NCBI GenBank assembly: GCA_005789975.1
Contig: SXWC01000054.1
Span: forward strand, 1 to 41,951
Direction of reading: 5' to 3'
From: Planctomycetaceae bacterium
Lineage (GTDB): Bacteria; Planctomycetota; Planctomycetia; Pirellulales; UBA1268
DNA: 41,951 nt
Below, in pieces: positions 9,270-17,026 of this stretch. Made by a program: the position numbers and the translations under genes. Within the stretch, counting starts at the first letter, position 1. The number at the start of each line of letters is the position of its first letter. Below the pieces are notes generated by a model. That model was not told the DNA's origin and made no database searches. It saw nothing but the letters and a program-made list of their open reading frames with translations.

Positions 9270-10390
9270 TGATCGCGACACGCCGCCGCTCAGAGATGGT
9301 GTCGGGGCCGATGGCCGTCGTCGGGATCTCGATCCTGGCGCTGGCCTTGCCGTTGGGGGCGGCTCTGCGTGCCAGTGAGCCGCTCGCTCGCTACGGTGAT
9401 CCCGTGCCCCGCGACGTCCGCGAAATGTACGACGCGGGGCTGCGTTACCTCCTCAAGACCCAGGACGAATCGGGTGCCTGGAAGGACGGTCAGGCGGGAC
9501 CCGGCGTGACCGGGATGGCGGTGATGACGCTCCTGGCCTCGGGCGAGGATCCGAATCACGGTCCCTACCGAACACCGATCCGCAAGGCGCTCCGCAGCAT
9601 GATCGTCGGGCAGGATGCCGATACGGGATTCCTGGGCTCGAGTCAGGGTCACGACAGCATGTACCAGCACGGCTTCGGGATGCTGGCCCTCGCGGAGGCC
9701 TACGGTGCCGTCGATGACCGCACCCTCTGGAGCGAGGCGTCGGCCGGGGGTCAGCGAGGGAGACCGATCGGCCAGGCACTCGAACTCGCCGCACGGTGCG
9801 CCGTGACGAGCGGCAAGAACAACCCGCTCGGCGGCTGGCGGTATTCGGCCGACGCGAAGGACGCCGACACCTCGGTGAGCGGCGCGGTGCTCATGGGCCT
9901 GCTCGCCGCGCGGAACGCCGGGATCGAGGTTCCCGACGAAACGATCGATCGGGCCATCAAATACTTCACGACCATGACGGCCCCCAATGGCCAACTCGGC
10001 TATTCCGGCAATGCAGGTGGCGGGAGCGACGCGGTCACGAGCATCGGCGTGCTCGTCTACGCGATCGCCGGCCAGAGAGGACTGCCGCAGTACACCAAGG
10101 CCCTCGCCTACCTGAAGGGCCGCTCCGCCGCCCCCGAACAGCAGGGAATGGAAGGCTATCCGACCTACACCCGCTACTACCGCGCGCAGGCGCTGTTTCA
10201 GGGCGACGTCAACGCCTGGGAGAAGTGGAATGCCGGCCTGGTCAAGGAACTCAAGGCGCTGCAGGGCAAGGACGGGAGCTTCAGCGGCTTTGCCGGCCGC
10301 GGTGGCGGATTCGGCGGCACGGTTGACACGTCCCTGGCGCTCTTGTCGCTGGCGGTAAACTACAAGTTCCTCCCGGTGTATGAACGATGA
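9269..10390 (+). CDS. Secreted squalene-cyclase/prenyltransferase-fold repeat protein
   Basis: The 373-aa protein has an N-terminal hydrophobic export signal (about 14-34). The body consists of repeated alpha-helical pairs with QDE(S)GAW and GVTGMAVMTLLASG-type blocks, as in the alpha/alpha barrel of squalene-hopene cyclase and prenyltransferase superfamilies. The catalytic DxDD motif of real cyclases is not visible, so an enzyme role in hopanoid synthesis is unlikely. Such proteins are common and uncharacterised in planctomycetes. The start overlaps the upstream stop by one base (TGATG), which ties it to the MoxR operon. It probably acts outside the cytoplasm, perhaps in binding. Confidence 0.82.
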   Translation: MIATRRRSEMVSGPMAVVGISILALALPLGAALRASEPLARYGDPVPRDVREMYDAGLRYLLKTQDESGAWKDGQAGPGVTGMAVMTLLASGEDPNHGPYRTPIRKALRSMIVGQDADTGFLGSSQGHDSMYQHGFGMLALAEAYGAVDDRTLWSEASAGGQRGRPIGQALELAARCAVTSGKNNPLGGWRYSADAKDADTSVSGAVLMGLLAARNAGIEVPDETIDRAIKYFTTMTAPNGQLGYSGNAGGGSDAVTSIGVLVYAIAGQRGLPQYTKALAYLKGRSAAPEQQGMEGYPTYTRYYRAQALFQGDVNAWEKWNAGLVKELKALQGKDGSFSGFAGRGGGFGGTVDTSLALLSLAVNYKFLPVYER

Positions 10391-11436
10391 ACAGGAAATC
10401 ACGGCGGTTGATGGGCTTCGCGGGCCGGGCGGCCGTTCTGCTTGCGGCGGTCTGGTGCCCCGCCGTATCCGCGGAGGAAGGCCCGATCACCGCAGGAGTG
10501 ACGATCGAGGCCGGTGCGGTCCGGATCCAGATCAACGGCGGGGCCGCCGGGGCCATCGAGGTTGATCCTGCCGGCGATCCCGCCGTGGTCGTGGAGGCCG
10601 CGGTGGAGGGGGATCCGTTGCCCGCGGTGCCGCTGCCTCGGCCCCGCGGGGTCGGTGCCGCGATGCGCGGCCTGATCGAGGCCTTCGCGCCGCAGCCGCA
10701 ACAGGAGCCGGCCCTCCCGCTCGAGGACGCCGACGACGGCGAGATGCCGAAGGATCCTCGCAAGGCGCAGCTCTGGATGCAGCGGAAGCAGATCCGTGAG
10801 CACGCGAAGAATCTGGAGCAGGCGTTCGAGCCGATGCTCCGCTCGGAACTGGAGATGGTCCGCCAAACCTGCGGCAGCCTCTCCCCCGAGGATCGCCGGC
10901 CGGTGCTCGCCGCGGGCAGGACGGCGGTCAAGAGCACCGCGCTGAAGTTCGCGGCGATGCAGATGGGTGGCGCCGGGCCCGGTCGAGCGGCTTTCGATTC
11001 GCGGAGCGACATTCAGGAGTCGCTCTGCAAGGCGGTCGAGCCGCACGTCCCGGCAGCCGAGTTCGCGGCGTACCAGCGGGAGCTGGAGCTGCGGCGGAAG
11101 CGTCGCCAACGGGCGGCCCGCGTGGCGATCGTCGCGAGACTCGACCGGCGGCTCGATCTCGCCGAGGCTCAGCGGCAGGCGATCGAGGCCGACCTCGAGC
11201 GACAGTGGGAGGCATCGTGGGTGCGAGGGCTCAACGATCAGCAGGTGATCGTGAACAACGAGCGTCCCGCGCCCGACTATGCCGACGCCTGCATCTCGCC
11301 CCACCTCGACGCAGGCCAACACGCCGAATGGCTGGCTTGGCGGAGGGCGGCCGGCTCGGCCGTGACGGGGATGAGCATCAACCTGGATATCGGTGGTCAG
11401 GGGCTGCATCAGGAGGACGACTGGTGGACGAAGTGA
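10387..11436 (+). CDS. Secreted helical protein, LTxxQ-like motifs
   Basis: The 349-aa product starts with a basic signal peptide (hydrophobic core about 15-27, AVSA before the likely cleavage). A Pro/Ala-rich segment follows, then a long highly charged helical region. Within it LAEAQRQAIEADLE and LDAGQHAEWL resemble the L(T/S)xxQ repeats of CpxP/Spy-type periplasmic chaperones; this is similarity by eye only. The start overlaps the previous stop by ATGA. It appears to be related in layout to the next gene, suggesting an old tandem duplication. No function can be assigned. Confidence 0.72.
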   Translation: MNRKSRRLMGFAGRAAVLLAAVWCPAVSAEEGPITAGVTIEAGAVRIQINGGAAGAIEVDPAGDPAVVVEAAVEGDPLPAVPLPRPRGVGAAMRGLIEAFAPQPQQEPALPLEDADDGEMPKDPRKAQLWMQRKQIREHAKNLEQAFEPMLRSELEMVRQTCGSLSPEDRRPVLAAGRTAVKSTALKFAAMQMGGAGPGRAAFDSRSDIQESLCKAVEPHVPAAEFAAYQRELELRRKRRQRAARVAIVARLDRRLDLAEAQRQAIEADLERQWEASWVRGLNDQQVIVNNERPAPDYADACISPHLDAGQHAEWLAWRRAAGSAVTGMSINLDIGGQGLHQEDDWWTK

Positions 11437-12431
11437 CACACGCCGTCGCTTTCACCCGCTCGTGTGCGGTGATCCTCCTGGCCCTCACGGCCGGCGGCTG
11501 GCCTTTTTCCGCGTTGCGGGCCGAGGATGACCGCGTGGTCGAGGAGTCGGCGCCATCGCAGCCCCTGCCGGAGCAGCAGCTCGTCGATCTGGAGTCCAAC
11601 TTCGACACCAACCTTTTCGAGCAACAGGGCAACGGCTGGGCCCTGCGGGGGAACAACGGCGGGGGCCTGCAGGTCCAGGGCAGGCTCATCGTCAACGGTC
11701 GGGTGATCATCGGGCGGCCGGTCGCGGGCGACGAGGCTGGGCCGCCGGAATCACCGACGGTGGTCCGGGCGCGGGCCGCCGCGGAAAAACAGCTCGCGCG
11801 GATCTCCGAGGCCTGCGAGCTCGACGACCTGCAGCGGCAGAAGCTGAGGCTGCTCATCGAGGCCGACGTCCGGCGGTTCGCCGAGGAGGTCGACGCCGTC
11901 CGCCGCCGGTATGCGGGCGTTCGGATCAACTTCAACGATCAACAGGGGCAGAAACAGTGGCAGCAGTTCCAGCAGGACGTGCAGCAGTGCCGGCAGCGAC
12001 TGCGGGGGCTCTCCGACAAGGGTTCGCTGTTTGCAGACGCCTTGTCCACGACGCTCTCGGAACAACAGCTCGCCGGCATGCAGCAGGAGATCCGCGGCCG
12101 ACGTTCGTTTCGCTGGAAGGAAATGGTCGTGGCGGCGGTTGTGAAGATGGACGACATGCTCGGCCTCAGCCAGGCGCAGCATGAGCTGATCGAGGAGATC
12201 CTGCTCGCCCGTGAGCCCGCCCTGCGCCTCGATGAGCTGGGGCCGCAGCAGGATAATGATCATGTTCGACAGATGCTCGTGATGATGGTCTTGTCCCGGA
12301 CCGACACCTCCCGCATCAAGGCGGCCGTCAGCGAACGACAGTGGCGGACGCTCTCCCTGCTCATGAATCAGGGCAAGGCGATGCAGTCGTGGATCGAGCA
12401 GCAGGGCATCCTCGAAGCGGGTTCTCCTTGA
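11424..12431 (+). CDS. Secreted helical protein, paralogue-like partner of the preceding gene
   Basis: The chosen GTG lies 7 nt after a perfect AGGAGG (11411-11416) and gives a normal signal peptide (hydrophobic run near VILLALTAGG). The alternative GTG at 11433 would overlap the stop more tidily but has poor ribosome-site spacing. The 335-aa product shows a beta-like N-terminal part rich in Asn/Gly. Helices with LDDLQRQKLRLLIE, LSEQQLAGMQQE and LSQAQHELIEEILL follow, resembling LTxxQ-type repeats. It overlaps the previous gene by 13 nt and ends the operon. The function is unknown; a periplasmic chaperone or sensor role is inference. Confidence 0.7.
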   Translation: MDEVTHAVAFTRSCAVILLALTAGGWPFSALRAEDDRVVEESAPSQPLPEQQLVDLESNFDTNLFEQQGNGWALRGNNGGGLQVQGRLIVNGRVIIGRPVAGDEAGPPESPTVVRARAAAEKQLARISEACELDDLQRQKLRLLIEADVRRFAEEVDAVRRRYAGVRINFNDQQGQKQWQQFQQDVQQCRQRLRGLSDKGSLFADALSTTLSEQQLAGMQQEIRGRRSFRWKEMVVAAVVKMDDMLGLSQAQHELIEEILLAREPALRLDELGPQQDNDHVRQMLVMMVLSRTDTSRIKAAVSERQWRTLSLLMNQGKAMQSWIEQQGILEAGSP

Positions 12432-12510
12432 CGCAACCGGGCCGGGGGCGGCTGGCTCCGGCAGGACCGTCATCGCTTGACGCCGCCCATGGCCGGAGAA
12501 GAATGAGTGG

Positions 12511-12530
12511 TCCGGGGCGGACGCCCCGGA
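12511..12530 (+). terminator. Hairpin after the MoxR operon
   Basis: TCCGGGGC and GCCCCGGA form a perfect 8-bp stem around a GGAC loop, 80 nt after the last operon stop and 46 nt before the inositol-phosphate synthase start. There is no T tract, so it may be a weak or Rho-assisted terminator or an mRNA-stabilising structure. Confidence 0.45.
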
Positions 12531-12576
12531 TGCCCTCTGCTGCCGCCCGCCCCGCCCCTCCGAAAGGCACTGTTGC

Positions 12577-13779
12577 ATGCCGGTCAACCGCATTGGCCTG
12601 TGGCTCATCGGCGCGAAGGGGGGAATCGCGACGACCCTCATGACGGGCCTGGCGTCTCTCCGCCACGCCGCGGTGGAGCCCGTGGGTCTCGTGACGGAGA
12701 CTCCGCCCTTCAACGGGCTGTCGCTCGTCGGCTTCGACGACATCGTCGTCGGCGGCCACGACATCCGCTCCGGAAGTCTCTGGAACGAGGCCCGACGGAT
12801 GTGGGTCGAGAGCCGGGCGATCGTGCCGGAGCTTCTCGAGGGAGCGGTGGATTACTTCGCCGAGGTGGAGTCCCGGCTGCGTCCGGGCACCATCGTGGCG
12901 ACCGGTGACAGGATCCGCGGCCTCGCCGACATGCCGAGCGTGGCCGTCGCCGAGACGCCCCGGGGGGCGATCGCCCGCATCCGCGCCGACATCGAAGCCT
13001 TCCGGCAGGCCGAGGGGCTGGCCCACGTGGTGGTCGTGAACGTGGCCTCGACCGAGCCCCCGCCGGCACGGCCGATTCCGCTGGATTTCGCCGAGATCGA
13101 GCCGCTGCTCGACGACGCCCTCGAGTGCCCGCTGCCGGCGAGCAGCCTCTACTTTCTCGCGGCCGCGGAGGCGGGTTGTTCCTACGTCAACTTCACCCCC
13201 TCGGCTGGCTCGACGCCGGAGGCGCTGCAGGCGGTCGCCCGTGAAAGGCGGATCGCCCATGCCGGCTGCGACGGCAAGACGGGGGAGACGCTCCTCAAGA
13301 GCGTGCTGGCCCCGATGTTCGCCGCCCGCAACCTGGAGGTCATGAGCTGGGTCGGCCACAACATCTTCGGCAACATGGATGGCCACGTGCTGGACGACCC
13401 GCGAAACAAGGCCGCCAAGGTGCGGAGCAAGGACCACCTGCTCGCGAGCATTCTCGGGTATCCGCCGCAGACGCATGTTTCGATCGAATACATCCGGAGC
13501 CTCGGCGACTGGAAGACCGCGTGGGATCACATCCACTTCCGCGGGTTCCTCGGCACCCCGATGACGCTGCAGTTCACCTGGCAGGGCTGCGACTCGATTC
13601 TCGCCGCTCCCCTCGTGCTCGATCTCGTGCGGCTCGTCGAGCGGGCCCACCGCGCGGGCGAATACGGCCCGCTCGATTGGCTGGCCTGCTTCTTCAAGAG
13701 TCCGCTGGGCGTGACGGAGCAGGATTTCGCGAAGCAGTTCGCGATGCTCCATGCCTGGGTCGCGAAGCAGGTGGCGTGA
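12577..13779 (+). CDS. ino1: myo-Inositol-1-phosphate synthase
   Basis: This enzyme converts D-glucose 6-phosphate to 1D-myo-inositol 3-phosphate with bound NAD, the first step of inositol synthesis. The N-terminus has the NAD-binding glycine-rich LIGAKGGIATTLMTG segment, and later come the family blocks NFTPSAGSTPE, GCDGKTGETLLKS, SWVGHNIFGNMDG and GFLGTPMTLQF. The 400-aa length fits bacterial and archaeal enzymes, which are shorter than eukaryotic ones. A weak AAAGG stands about 10 nt before the ATG. It is monocistronic, set apart from the upstream operon by a hairpin. The product may feed inositol lipids or osmolytes; that use is inferred. Confidence 0.93.
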   Translation: MPVNRIGLWLIGAKGGIATTLMTGLASLRHAAVEPVGLVTETPPFNGLSLVGFDDIVVGGHDIRSGSLWNEARRMWVESRAIVPELLEGAVDYFAEVESRLRPGTIVATGDRIRGLADMPSVAVAETPRGAIARIRADIEAFRQAEGLAHVVVVNVASTEPPPARPIPLDFAEIEPLLDDALECPLPASSLYFLAAAEAGCSYVNFTPSAGSTPEALQAVARERRIAHAGCDGKTGETLLKSVLAPMFAARNLEVMSWVGHNIFGNMDGHVLDDPRNKAAKVRSKDHLLASILGYPPQTHVSIEYIRSLGDWKTAWDHIHFRGFLGTPMTLQFTWQGCDSILAAPLVLDLVRLVERAHRAGEYGPLDWLACFFKSPLGVTEQDFAKQFAMLHAWVAKQVA

Positions 13780-13790
13780 GCCCGCTCGCT

Positions 13791-13903
13791 GTCCGTGGCC
13801 AAAGCCATCCAGGACGTCTTTCACTGGATCGAACGGTGGAAACGCCGAGGGTTTCCGCCGGTAGATGATCCTCGCCTCCTGCTCAGGCAGACTAGTTCCA
13901 CCG
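13791..13903. repeat. Structured intergenic repeat, copy A
   Basis: This 113-bp block matches 18554-18666 along its whole length at roughly 85% identity, with one small insertion and one compensating deletion. Its core GGTGGAAAC...GTTTCCGCC folds into a hairpin with one G-U pair. The same left arm (AACGGTGGAA) can pair instead with TTCCACCGTT at the right end, so two mutually exclusive folds are possible. It begins 11 nt after the ino1 stop. Confidence 0.8.
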
Positions 13904-13968
13904 TTTGTTCGTTCGACTTTTGGGGTTTTTCGGAGTGTATGGAGTGGAAGTCACCCATCTTGCAGGTC

Positions 13969-14100
13969 GGGGGTGCCCACGCCCCGTCGCCGGCCGTTCG
14001 CGGATGCCGTCGTGGCATCCGCTCACTCGATGCCGGCCGCGCTCCCGGCATCCTGCCTTCGCTTGCCGCCAACGCCGGCTCCCGGGGCATGGGCACCCCC
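13969..14100. repeat. Hairpin-rich element with 17-bp inverted ends
   Basis: The left end GGGGGTGCCCACGCCCC (13969-13985) and right end GGGGCATGGGCACCCCC (14084-14100) are inverted repeats with one mismatch in 17. Between them lie two perfect hairpins: GCGGATGCC/GGCATCCGC (14000-14022) and GATGCCGG/CCGGCATC (14029-14052). The block is 132 bp with no coding potential. It resembles a miniature transposable element or a structured RNA locus. No target duplication was identified. Confidence 0.6.
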
Positions 14101-14134
14101 TCCCGTGACCTGAGTCGGTCATGAAGCGGACTCG

Positions 14135-14574
14135 GTGAGCCCTGGCTCCGGGGCCACAAAGCACTTCTCTTCGTACCACCGGCTCCTGAGCGCCGCTTCG
14201 TGGTGACTTGATGCGATGGGGCTGGCCGTGTTCACGATGATCGAGCCTTTTCTCGGCGATGTGGTGATGCTCGGCTTCGATGACACGCCGGCGGTAGCCC
14301 ACGAGAACCGGCGGGTTCACGTCGTGGCTGACAGCGGCTCAGGCGGGCGGAACGTGCTCGCGAAACTTCCCGGCAATTGCGATCTGACGAGTCGGCTGCT
14401 TCTGGCGGCTCGGTTCTACGACGGCAGGCCGCGCAAGCGGGGCCAGCGGCTGCCCAGCCCGAAAGACATGCTCGAAGGCCGATGCCGTCCCACACACTCG
14501 TCGTTCTCTGGTTCGCCAAGGACGGCCATCGGCTCTGGCAGCCGCCGACTCACCGCTGGTATCCCAGCAAGGCC
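14135..14574 (+). pseudogene. Decayed DDE transposase gene
   Basis: Translation in one frame gives GATKHFSSYHRLLSAASW, an in-frame TGA (14204-14206), then FTMIEPFLGD, a DDTP acid motif (14279 onward), VVADSG, LPGNCDLTSRLLL and RPRKRGQRLPSPKDMLEGRC, ending at 14485. After a frame change, LVVLWFAKDGHRLWQPP and WYPSKA follow (14497-14574). These blocks match, in the right order, DDE-superfamily (IS701-like) transposases common in planctomycetes (recalled, not searched). Spacing shows large internal deletions: only about a dozen residues separate DDTP from VVADSG. The gene is dead, with a stop, a frameshift and deletions. No intact insertion-sequence ends were found. Confidence 0.75.
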
Positions 14575-14635
14575 GACCTACGCGACGGGCGACTTCTCAT
14601 GCCTCCGAAAACTGCAAAAGTCGAAGCCAGGGCTC

Positions 14636-16765
14636 TCAGGCCGGTGGCGGCAGCAGACCGGGGGCCGGGGGCTCGGTTCTCGTGCCGGGGGCCGCAGGGA
14701 GCGGCGCCGGTGTCGGCACGGATTCGGGTCGCGTCGCCGGATCGCGGGGCGGGAGCGGCGTGGCCCGGGCGTCGGCGCCGAGCTCCTCGAAGTTCTGCGA
14801 GATCGCACCGCGGCTGAAGACACCGGGTCGCGAGTGGCCGTAGTCGAGGTACAGGCTGGCGTCCCGCTGGCGGGCCCGGCGGTGGGCGTCGAAGTAGGCC
14901 TTGCCCGGCCACGGACCCTCGGCGAGGAACACGCCGTTGTATTCGAGCAACGAGCCCTTGCGGTAATGCAGCTGCGAGATCGAGCGGTTGTAGTCGACGA
15001 CCGAGCGGTAGTAGGAGCTCTCCGCCTCGGCCCGCCGCCTTTGGGCGTCGAGGAGCTGGTCGAGGGTGACGGTGTTGGCGTCGTAGGCCGCCTGCACGGC
15101 TTCGACCTGCCGCTCGGCGGCCACGCGTCGGTTGAAGTTGGTCTGGGCGAGGGCGAAGTTGGTATCGACGTTCCGCACCGCCTCGACCAGCGCGTGCGAG
15201 GCCTCGAGTTCCTCGTCCTGGAGCCGGGCCCGCTCGCGGGCCAGTTGGAGCTGGTGGTGCCGCACCGTGGCCAGTTCCCGGCGGAAGCCGAGCGGCATCT
15301 GGAACTGTGCCCCGGCCTGCCATTCCTGGAACTGGCCGCTCAGGAGGGTCGAGTAGGCATCGGTGCCGGCGAGCTGATCGAAGCTGTTGGCGTCATAAGG
15401 GTCGTAGTTCTGGTTGATGAGATCCTGGCCCATGCCGAGGAACCGCCAGCGGCCGACCATGTCGAGGCGTGGCAGGATCAGGTTCTTGGCGGCGGTGAGC
15501 TCGAGCTCCCGCTGCTTGATCACCCACTTCTGCTTGCGGAGCTCCGCCGACCGCGACAGGGCCTCGACGAGCGACTGCTGCCAGTCGAACGCGATCCGGG
15601 CGGTGGTCGGCTCGTCCGACGGCCGGATCAGCCGGCCGTCGCTCGCCGAAATGCCCATCATGTACCGCAGGCGGTTCTCGCAGCGATAGACGTCAGTGAG
15701 GGCCTGCTCGACCTCGCTCCTGAAGAAGAAATACTGCTCGCGGGCCTGGGCCTCCTTGTCGGCCTCGCCGCCGCGGGACTGCTCGACGTAGAGGGCGTGC
15801 ACCTTCCGCCAGGCCTCGAGCGAACTGTCACGGCCGGCCTTGCGGGCCTCCAGATTGCGGTAGGCGAAGTAGAGCTCCCAGTACGACTGCTCGGTGTCGC
15901 TGACGAGGTTGCGGACGCCCGCCTCGAAGTCGGCCAGCGAGATGTCGGCGTTGATCCGGGCCAGGAGCACGCCGCGGAAGTTGGGCCGCCCCAGGGTGTT
16001 GTCGAAGAAGTCGGGACCGGCGATCCGGTTGTAGGTCACACCGGCCCCTTGGAGGAGCGGCTGGCTGAACGTGAAGTCGTAGTTCGTCGTCCAGGTGGAG
16101 GGCACCTCGCGGATCGGCGAGTTGTTGTTGTCGAAGAGGGTCGAGTTGGCGACGCCGAATGTTGCACCGGTCGCGGTCCGCTTCTGGATCCCGGTCGTCC
16201 AGTTGCCGGTGTCGCCGAGCAGTTGTTGCGGGAAGATCCGCGCGCCCGTTCCGCTGTTGAAGTTCTGCGGCCGGTTCTGCCGTTCCCACGTGAGCGAACT
16301 CGAGAGTTGGGCATCGAAGAGCGCCAGGGCGCTCTCGACGCCACGGAACGGATCGGTCTCGACGATCGCGGGGTCGTAGATGCTCGGCGTGGCCTGCGGG
16401 TTGGTCAGCAGCGATACCGGCGGCTCACCCGTCTGGGGACGCGGACCACCGAAACTGCCGAACCGGCCACCGAGGTTGCGGAGCACCTTGCCATTTTCCA
16501 GCGAAGTGCGGATCGCCTCCTCGAGGGAGACCTCCCAGATGTTGTCGAAGCTGGGATTCGAGAGGGTGAGCGGTTCGACCGCGCCGGCAGCCTCGTCGAG
16601 GGGAGCCTGATCGCTGTCGGGATATTCGAGTTTCTGGATCGCACCGACGTAATGCGAGAGGTCGCCGTCCTCGAAGAAGTAGAACGGCTGTCGCGGCGCA
16701 CACCCGCTGGCGACGAGCGTGAGGCTCATCAGGGCCACCCAGAGTTGTCGGGCAAGTCGCGGCAC
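14636..16765 (-). CDS. TolC-like outer membrane efflux lipoprotein
   Basis: I chose the GTG at 16765 because it gives a compact lipoprotein signal (PRLARQ, then hydrophobic LWVALMSLTLVASG, Cys at residue 22). The longer frame from 16915 adds an Arg/Pro-rich stretch that looks non-coding. The 709-aa product has two TolC/OEP-type helical repeats, with NLVSDTEQSYWELYFAYRNL and later VAAERQVEAVQAAYDANTVT, plus DAQRRRAEAESSYYRSVVDY. TolC proteins form outer-membrane channels for tripartite exporters. It is longer than typical TolC (about 450-500 aa), with extra N-terminal sequence and a Pro-rich C-terminal tail. No pump or adaptor gene is adjacent. Confidence 0.85.
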   Translation of the reverse strand: MPRLARQLWVALMSLTLVASGCAPRQPFYFFEDGDLSHYVGAIQKLEYPDSDQAPLDEAAGAVEPLTLSNPSFDNIWEVSLEEAIRTSLENGKVLRNLGGRFGSFGGPRPQTGEPPVSLLTNPQATPSIYDPAIVETDPFRGVESALALFDAQLSSSLTWERQNRPQNFNSGTGARIFPQQLLGDTGNWTTGIQKRTATGATFGVANSTLFDNNNSPIREVPSTWTTNYDFTFSQPLLQGAGVTYNRIAGPDFFDNTLGRPNFRGVLLARINADISLADFEAGVRNLVSDTEQSYWELYFAYRNLEARKAGRDSSLEAWRKVHALYVEQSRGGEADKEAQAREQYFFFRSEVEQALTDVYRCENRLRYMMGISASDGRLIRPSDEPTTARIAFDWQQSLVEALSRSAELRKQKWVIKQRELELTAAKNLILPRLDMVGRWRFLGMGQDLINQNYDPYDANSFDQLAGTDAYSTLLSGQFQEWQAGAQFQMPLGFRRELATVRHHQLQLARERARLQDEELEASHALVEAVRNVDTNFALAQTNFNRRVAAERQVEAVQAAYDANTVTLDQLLDAQRRRAEAESSYYRSVVDYNRSISQLHYRKGSLLEYNGVFLAEGPWPGKAYFDAHRRARQRDASLYLDYGHSRPGVFSRGAISQNFEELGADARATPLPPRDPATRPESVPTPAPLPAAPGTRTEPPAPGLLPPPA

Positions 16766-17026
16766 GGCGGGGGCGCCGGGGCGGGCCCGGCGTGCTTGGG
16801 GTCGGTGGCGGACAGTCGAAGGTGCGGCCGCTGCGCCCAGGGGGACCTCACGGCTGCTGACAGCGGTGAGATCCCGGCACGGCGCCCCCCGACTCCGTGC
16901 CCGCACCGCGTGCACCGAGGCGCAGCGGCAGCACCACTGCTATCGACGGCCCTGCCCGCAAACTTGGAACAATCGTCAGAGTCGTCCGTTTTCGAGGCAA
17001 GCTGGGCAAGCCTGGTGAAAAGAAGG
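16766..17026. other. Gap between the tolC-like gene and apbE
   Basis: This stretch would carry the promoter of the TolC-like gene if the chosen start is right. Codons here read as Arg/Pro-rich in all frames and I see no conserved protein. No clear promoter or terminator was recognised. Confidence 0.4.

Noticed and set aside
16766..16915. N-terminal extension of the TolC-like gene from the ATG at 16915
   Set aside because: The added 50 residues are Arg/Pro/Ala-rich and would place the lipoprotein signal in the middle of the protein.
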